NCBI RefSeq assembly: GCF_020740795.1
Contig: NC_067285.1
Location: forward strand, 34,853,318-34,917,317
Length of the DNA: 64,000 nt
Source of the DNA: Apus apus
Taxonomy: Eukaryota > Chordata > Aves > Apodiformes > Apodidae
Direction of reading: 5' to 3'
Position 1 is the stretch's first letter. Every line of letters begins with the position of its first letter. The notes below the pieces were generated by a model that was not told the origin of the DNA, searched no databases, and saw only the letters and a program-made list of their open reading frames with translations. Of the stretch, positions 56,860 to 64,000 are shown piece after piece. The translations under genes and the position numbers were made by a program.

Positions 56860-59384
56860 CTATGGAAGAAACATAAAGGAGGTAAAAAAAATCCCTACTC
56901 ACCAGAGAGGTCAATCTGCCTTCAAAAGCTTATTCTTCTGGGGCTGCCACTAGCTCTTCAGGCAGCAGAATTTCTCAAACAGTTCTAGTCTCAATAAGCT
57001 TGAGCAGCTTTCACAGAGGACTGATGCCTTTCTGCAAACTTCCTTACACTTTACCACTTGTGTGGCAAAAGAAGAAAGAATAGCTTGGAGACAGGGTCTT
57101 CACAAGCACTCTTCATCCTTTTGACATCTAAGACACACTGCAGCTAGAGCTGCTTCTCAACAAACCATGAGATCAAACACTGGAAAATAACACCTAGTTA
57201 AAACACGTGTCATCAAGTTCATCTGTTCAAGGAGAAAAATGTCTCCATTTGATCAGTCAGAAAGGAACAGGTCTGCATGAAAATGCTAAACAACCAGTCC
57301 ACAAAGTTATGTGCATGTCCCTGCTCCTCAGCTGCCACCACCATGAAGCCAGGCTCTGTACCTGACACAAAAGGCTCCTCTCTTGCTGGTTCAGTTAGTC
57401 CCTGGGTAAGGCCACAGCCGGCTCAGAGGCAGCACTGCCTCCCAGAAGCAGCTGCCAAGCTCTCAGCCAATCTTTGAAATCTTTTAACAGCCTAGGATTT
57501 CCTCACTGCTGTATGCTTTATAAGTAATTCTGCTGTCTTGGAATTCACAAGATTTACTTTTTTCCCCAAACAGGAAACCTTAAACTCTCATGTGCTGCAT
57601 CTGCTCAGAAAAATTAAAACCCACTGCATGTACTAAAGAAACTGTTTTACTGTTCTTCCAATGGCAAGGCAACTAATGAAAAAAAAAAAAAGAAGAAAAA
57701 AAGAATACCAAAAAAAAGGCAACATCACAAAGCAAGTCCAGTGGTACAGCCTACTTAGGGAAGAAAGCAATGTGCTTTTCATTGAGCTGACAGTACTGGT
57801 AGTGAACAACATAAAACCAGGTGTGTCACTCACACAAGGAAGGAGTAATCCAAATCACAGAAGTGCAAAAGTCACACTCAAAAGAAAAATCGTCCCACAC
57901 ACAAGCGGAGAACAAGAGAGCACAGGATCTCTTCTCACATTGCACCTGAAGGGTCAGGAAGCAGTCCCCTCACTTTCTTTCCACCTCTAGCACTACAGAA
58001 AGAGCGGTACTTCAATTAACACCTACTGACTCTGTGGACTGCCTCTTGGCAAGCAGTCTCACTGCCACTAACAGGAACAGCAGGAAACTCCTAGAAGCCT
58101 AGAAAAGCAGCACAACCTCCAATTCTTGTAAATCATCTGGAATGTGCATGACAACAATCGAAGGGCTGAAGCATCCTGACACATTCACCAGCAGAAAGCA
58201 AGACGTACAGTAAAAACCTGGAGAGAGAAGCCTGGAGTTCTGCTTTTCCCTCCATCAAGTCAAGCACCCTCAGCCCCCCAGTGCTCTAAACCAGCCCTGC
58301 TGCCAGCCAGGCAACAAGCTAAATCAGACTATTTCAAACTTAACTAATGAAAAAAAAATTCCCTCCCCACATGCTCCTTTTACTCTGGTTCAGCTCTGAT
58401 ACAGTTCACTACATAGCCCTCTAACATCCATGTCAGCACAGGAGGGCAATTTGGAGGCAGGAACCAGCAGCAAGACAGGAAAGGAAGGCTAAATGGTTGT
58501 TTCTGGCTGCAGCACAGGTTTAATCCATCTGTGAAACTCCAGCCCCAAACACAATGGACAAACATAAAACTCTGCAGCCAGCCTCTAACACCTGGCTTTC
58601 AGCACAAACCAGGGGACCTTGGCAAGGTCTACACAGCTGTACCTACTTCTGCCTCTAATGGCAATCTCATTAGACAACAGCTCCAGTAGAGCAACTGCTG
58701 TAAGCTAGGCGGTCGCATCTGGACTCAAGTTTTCTTGCAGGCAAATTTCCTTTCACTCTTTACTTAAAAAGAAGCCCTACCCACATGCACAAGGCCACTC
58801 ATGTGTACCTGCATTATAAACACTGCTCAATTTGTATTTTGCTCAGCAGAAAGCAGAATGAGCCTCCTGCCCATTCAGCACTTAAGCTAATCTATCTGTG
58901 AACCAATTACAAAGCACAAACAGTTCTACTACAGGATAAATATTTGCCAACATTATCAGTACTCAGAATTTATTGAGCTATTTGTTTACTGCACTCAGTG
59001 AAACCCAAGGAAAGCCTCAGAAAGTTTACTTTTTCCTATTAATCAACATAAAACTTTTCTAAAAAACAAACAAAAAAAAACTACCAAAAAGGTGATGAAA
59101 ACAACGTAACCTTTCCACCTACGACTCTTGGTGACAGTCTTCCACCTTGCATGATAAAAGGATGCCATAAGGCCTGTCTGAGCAGCACACCTTGGAAACA
59201 TCCCTCTTCTCTCCTGCCTTCACAGCCTGCTCCAATGCTGGGCTGGCCCCAAACACGGTTGCAAGCTTGCTCCCTCTCACACCTTCACAGGCACACAGCA
59301 GCATGAGTGAGTGGTGATGGTCACACTGTACAACAAGGGGAGTTCTAAGTAGGTACAAAGGCAGTTTCTCAGGGTGACAGCAGT

Positions 59385-59560
59385 CAGGCACTAGAAGAGG
59401 TTGCCCAGAGAAACTGGCTCTCCCACTCTTGAAAGAATTTCAAAACTAAATGGGACAAGCCCACGTGCAGCTTAACCTAACCTCCAAGCTCAGCCAGCTT
59501 CAAACAGGAGGTTAAGGCTAGCCAACATCCAGAGGTCACTTCCAACTTCATTTTTCTTTC
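59385..59560 (+). mobile_element. Degraded CR1 LINE 3'-end fragment
   Basis: ACTAGAAGAGGTTGCCCAGA, then TTTCAAAACTAAATGGGAC and CCAGAGGTCACTTCCAACTT match the order of words near the CR1 3' end in forward orientation, with many substitutions and gaps. Confidence 0.6.
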
Positions 59561-62500
59561 CCTTCACAGTCTCCAGCTCTTCTGTCACTTGCAAGGACTC
59601 AGACTCCCATAATAGCTTTCAGCCACCCAAGATTACTTCCCTCCCAGCCAGAATTTAGAGCTGGAAAGTGCACCCAAGGCAGCAGCCAGCCAAGCTTTCA
59701 CTGCCCTAACACCAGTTGCTAAGCAGCATGGCTTTCAAAACTACTGCAGAAGGATCAGCTACAGGTTCCCAAGTCAAAGAAAATAAAACTCAGTTAAGAC
59801 AGATGCTGAGAATTTCTTAGAGGCACAAGCTGCCAAATAAGTAGGCTTAATTTCTTCCTGTCAGTGACATGAAGTAAAACAAGATGCAAATCCTCTCTAT
59901 GTTATTCCTATCAGTCTGACTCTCCTCCTCAGCCGTGTCCCTCAGGCAGACACAGAGACAGCAGCTGAGCATCTAGGAGAGGTGGGGATTCACTACCCAC
60001 ATACAGAAGTGGGAGTCCAGCTGACAGCTTTAACACAGGAGCTTCCAGGCTTGCTGTGAGAAGTGCATTTGCAAAGCTTTGAAACAATAAAACATGGCAC
60101 AGCTGAGAAGAAAAAAACAATTTAAAAAAAAGAATGGAAAAAAAAACAGTAAAGAACAAACAAACACAAAGATCCAAGTAAAACACAGCAGCAATTAGAC
60201 AAATGATACTGCCAGCTGCAGCCCATGACTCCCCAAACGGCAGGGATGCACAACAAATGCCATTTCAAACGATGAAACTTAAACCCAGGTGTTCAGAGGG
60301 CTTACAGAGCTCAGCTCTGCTCTACAGGTAGAAACAACCAGCAAGAGTCACAGGTGCATGGACACGCATGTAGCTTCCATGCAAGAAAAGTGAAGTTATT
60401 ATAAACCACAGAGAGTGACATAACCCCACAATGAAGTCATGTTAATTGATAATCGAAGACTGAAGCGTTTAACTGAAAATGCTTTTTATAAAAATCTCCT
60501 CACTGCCAATTCCAAGCTCCCAAGTGCTTACCAGGATCCAGAAAACAAGACCTAAAGTGGAGACGGAGGGTGTATTTCGACATGGAATTATTCTGGAATA
60601 GCTCTAACCTAATACCAAAACAGCTTCTTTGTTTAGGTAAGAAATAAGTGACCTACTCAAAGTTAAGGCTGCTGCAAGGCCAGGAGTCAAAACTGTATCA
60701 CCAAGATCCTCACCTTTTGATTTAAGGGCTGGTTCACTCTCACAATCCTTACACTGTATCCTGCTGTGTGTAAAAAAACAAAACAAAAAAACAACAACAA
60801 AACAAAAAAAAAATCACTTAAACTGAGCCAAGTTTAGGGGGTGGAGGAGAGAACACAAACCATAGCTGCTCACTGCACTAAACCTCTCCTGTCTCACAGA
60901 CAACTCTGTCTTATGACATGATGTGACTGGAAATACTACTCAAAACGAAAGAACTTTCCCAAAATAAGCACTAAGTACCGAGAACATTTAGCTGCTGTCA
61001 TTGCTTAACAGTTTCACAGGACAAAAACATCAGAACCCAGTTCCCTAAGTTCTCTAGCACATTATAATAAAAGACTGTTTTAAAATTAAGATCCTACCAC
61101 TGATAAATATTTCCTAGAACTGCTACTAACAAAAGGACATGGAAAGCTCCAGGCTTCTTCTTAATGGCAAAGCTGTAGTATAAGTAATCATATATTAATA
61201 TAATATGAGATGTAAGTATCATTTATTGACAACTTGAAGGCAACATTCAGGAGTGTGACTGTGGAGCAGGTGTGTTTGTACACAGACTGGTACCAAGGAA
61301 CTGAAGCAAGTATTTATTTGGTTTCTTCCACAGTGAGACGGAATGGACACAGCCCTCCCAGAGCCCACTTGTTTTAACTTTCTAAGCCAAGACAAAAAAC
61401 CCTGGCGATGGAGTGGAGCAGTTATTAGACACAACAAGCAGGAGGCTACCCTTCTATTTATCCTTCTGCTCGAGGATTAGCAGAGTATCTACAGAGATAC
61501 ACAGAATGTTTTCAGATATTAAGAGCAATTATAAAGAGTGCAGGACAACCCCAATGACCAAGAGCTGACAAATAGCAACGGGTAAGAGCTCTTCAGGCTG
61601 AAGCTATAGCCCTGCAGGTGGTTCTGCAGTAGCAGAAAGCCTGAGCAGCAAATCATTCTGAAGCTATTGCAATAATGCTGCCTAGAAACACGCAGCCCAA
61701 GTGACAGCAGAGATGCTGTTTCAGCAAAGACTTTATTTACAGTCTTTCCTTGATTAAACAGACACAATTTATCAAGTAAGGTCGGGTTGTTTTTATTCTA
61801 ACACGTATTTTCTTTTGGACCACTTTCTTCAAAATAGAAGTGTCCTTATCTATATCAACTTCAACGTGGAGACAAAGCTTTCTCTCCCATAAACCCCTAT
61901 TTATCCTCACTTCTTCCACAGTGTTACTCATTATCAATCAATCATATTTTGCAAACCACACTGGATATATTCCAATCCATGTGCACACCACAAAACCACA
62001 GCTTTAAAGGTTAGATTTTAAAACCATTCAGTGTACAACAATTTTGGAACCTCTAAATGTCAGAGAGACCACCCCCCCCTCTCCTCAGGCTCAATGCATA
62101 GCTCTTAATACAGACATAAATCCTGTTCAACCAAAGTTTCTGCAGCAGCTCCTGTCTCACCACCACCACCTCAGCTGTGCCAGTGGACAACCCATCACAT
62201 GGAGGGCTAGTGCATGAGCAACGAGAACTAATCCACATCAGCTGTTTTTTGCTGGGAAGCAGGTAGTGATCTCCCCCTGCCCATACTCTCACTTCTGATT
62301 TGGTTTATTAGATGTACCAGCCTGTGTGAAGAGCACAGATCAGGAATGGCTTAGGACAGCACTGCTGCTGGACAGCAGTTCACAAAATGGTGCTGCTTCT
62401 TCAGCTTCTACATGGGTCAACAGCTAGAAGAGATGTGCCTAGAATCACTGCTTCGATGGCAGAATTAATACTCTCAGCAAAGCAAGATTTAGGCACATTC

Positions 62501-62954
62501 CTGTTACTTCGAGTCCCAGGAGGGGGGGAAAAAAATAAATCAGAACTGGTTCTCTCAGCACATAATGAAGCAGTGTAGAGTACTCGAGGTCAAATTAAAT
62601 GCTTCACAGTATGGTTCAAGACATTAAAAATGTACCCAGCAATGATCCAAAAGTAGTAATGGGTGCAGAACAATATGAAGAACATTTCTAGTCCCAAAAA
62701 CTGCTTCCCAAACTGGGAACTCATCACACCTTTACTTTCCACCCCTGCCAGAGTACTGTCTGCACGCTTAGCTGGGTAGTTTTTTGCATTGTTAAGAAGC
62801 TGCATTTATCTACTTGTTGTAACCAACAACTCCTATCTCTTAACAAAACCTTGAGCACTGAATCTTCATGTATCCAAAGGAGGTGAACACTTAAGCACTC
62901 AACCCCTCTTACTGAAGTCAGCAGAGGAAAAACCTGTGAAACTGAATGTTGGGC

Positions 62955-63495
62955 AACCAGGTTCTCCTCCCCCTCTATTCTGCCTTGGTGAGGCCACATC
63001 TGGAATATTGTGTCCAGGTCTGGGCCCCTCAGCTCCAGAAGGACAGGGAACTGCTGTAAAGAGTCCAGGGCAGAGCCACAGAGATGCTGAAGGGAGTGGA
63101 ACATCTCCCTGATGAGGAAAGGCTGAGGGAGCTGGGTCTCTTCAGCTTGGAGAAGAGGAGACTGAGGGGCAACCTCATCAGTGTTTACAAATATGTTCAG
63201 GGTGAGTGTCAGGAGGACAGAGCCAGGCTTTGTTCAGTGATGTCCAGTGACAGGACAAGGGGCAGTGGGTGCAAACTGGAGCAGAGGAGGTTCCATGTGA
63301 ATATCAGGAAGAACTTCTTTGCTGTGAGAGTGCCAGAGCCCTGGGACAGGCTGCCCAGAGAGGCTGTGGAGTCTCCTTCTCTGGAGACATTCAAACCCCC
63401 CTGGACACGTTCCTGTGTGATGTGCTCTGGGTGCCCCTGCTCTGGCAGGGGGGTTGGGCTGGGTGATCTTTCCAGGTCCCTTCCAACCCCCTAAG
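62955..63495 (+). mobile_element. CR1 LINE fragment, well preserved
   Basis: A forward-strand copy of the CR1 ORF2 end and 3' UTR: TTCTGCCTTGGTGAGGCCAC, a coding stretch with [36 protein letters not shown], then TCCAGGTCCCTTCCAACCCC. Its 3' end lies about 160 bases from the CpG-rich P4HA1 promoter segment. Confidence 0.9.
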
Positions 63496-63654
63496 GCTCT
63501 GCGAACCCTTTGGTACCTTCTCTCTGTACCCCTGAAGTATCTTTCCTCTAAGAGCACCCAGCTTTCCAGGTAAACTGGAAGTTACTCTAAGCACACACAA
63601 CGTTTTCACTTTCCCTTTGCTCCACAGCATCCTCACGTCCTTCCTTCTGGCCAG

Positions 63655-64000
63655 GTGAGATCACGGTGCCTGCTCAAGGGTCTACCGCCCGACCGCCGAG
63701 TCGGATGCCAAGTGCCGAGGGGCTGGACTCCAACCCAGAGCAGCGGAAAGTGCGGGAACCAAGGCTCAGCCTCCCTCAAAGCGCAGCCACCGGCGTGACA
63801 CCCAGGCACAGCAACCTCCCCCTCCACCCGCGCACGAAACCGCCCCAACCCCGCGGCCGGCGCAGCCCCCTTTTCCCGCCGCAGGGATGGCGGGGATGCC
63901 GCGTCCCCGACCGGCGGAGGGGACCCCGGGGGCGGCGGCGGGGCAGGCTGGAGGCCGGGGAGCGGGAGGAGGAGGCCGGCAGCGCTCAGCCCGCCGCCGC
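63655..64000 (-). promoter_or_regulatory. P4HA1: CpG-rich segment, probable P4HA1 promoter and 5' UTR exon
   Basis: The final 350 bases are very GC-rich with many CG dinucleotides, in sharp contrast to the AT-rich sequence before them. The position upstream of the signal-peptide exon and the lack of another gene make it the likely CpG island promoter of P4HA1. The first exon's donor and the transcription start could not be fixed; the island continues beyond the window. Confidence 0.65.

Larger units (their letters stand above)
56860..63654 (-). other. P4HA1 first intron (5' UTR intron)
   Basis: About 6.8 kb between the first coding exon and the CpG-rich end of the window. It contains two CR1 fragments (about 59385-59560 and 62955-63495) and A-rich simple stretches near 57675-57718 and 60767-60812. 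Additional non-coding exons cannot be excluded. Confidence 0.5.

Noticed and set aside
63084-63494. Plus-strand 136-codon ORF near the CpG island
   Set aside because: It is CR1 ORF2 remnant sequence with the same [16 protein letters not shown] words, so it is not a separate gene.

Overview
The window looks like vertebrate nuclear DNA, most probably from a bird. Its genes are split by GT-AG introns and match vertebrate proteins, and its interspersed repeats are CR1-type LINE fragments. Three genes fit in 64 kb, which is compact. The order OIT3 - PLA2G12B - P4HA1 is the one I know from the human chromosome 10q22 region. Exon boundaries below were set by hand from reading frame, splice consensus and recalled protein families; no alignment or transcript data were available.

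Layout. (1) 129-6891, plus strand: the last three coding exons of OIT3, a secreted zona pellucida (ZP) domain protein of liver; the 5' part lies outside the window. A 3' UTR with an AATAAA signal follows to about 7.45 kb. (2) 11985-21502, minus strand: PLA2G12B in four coding exons, convergent with OIT3. It is a catalytically dead secreted phospholipase A2 relative (Leu in place of the active-site His) ending in RDEL. Exon 1 carries one extra base in a homopolymer, so the assembled reading frame is broken. (3) 30463-56836, minus strand: the complete coding region of P4HA1, the catalytic alpha-1 subunit of collagen prolyl 4-hydroxylase. Fourteen exons used at a time give 536 residues. A CpG-rich segment at 63.66-64.0 kb is the likely promoter and 5' UTR.

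P4HA1 carries two sets of paired alternative exons. The first pair (71 nt each, 43343-43413 and 42178-42248) matches the mutually exclusive exons known in mammals. The second pair (54 nt each, 34938-34991 and 34822-34875) encodes the same 18 residues with one change, Gly or Ala, and carries the HxD iron ligands of the active site. These two exons are only 62 bp apart, and the downstream copy uses a GC donor followed by a (GA)n tract. The next intron is three-quarters filled by a 2-kb tandem array whose transcribed strand repeats GTGAGT, the 5' splice-site core. This local arrangement is the most interesting signal in the window.

The rest is introns and intergenic DNA with five CR1 fragments, a 49-base G run, a long polypurine tract and short microsatellites. 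I saw no tRNA, rRNA, CRISPR, viral or bacterial features.
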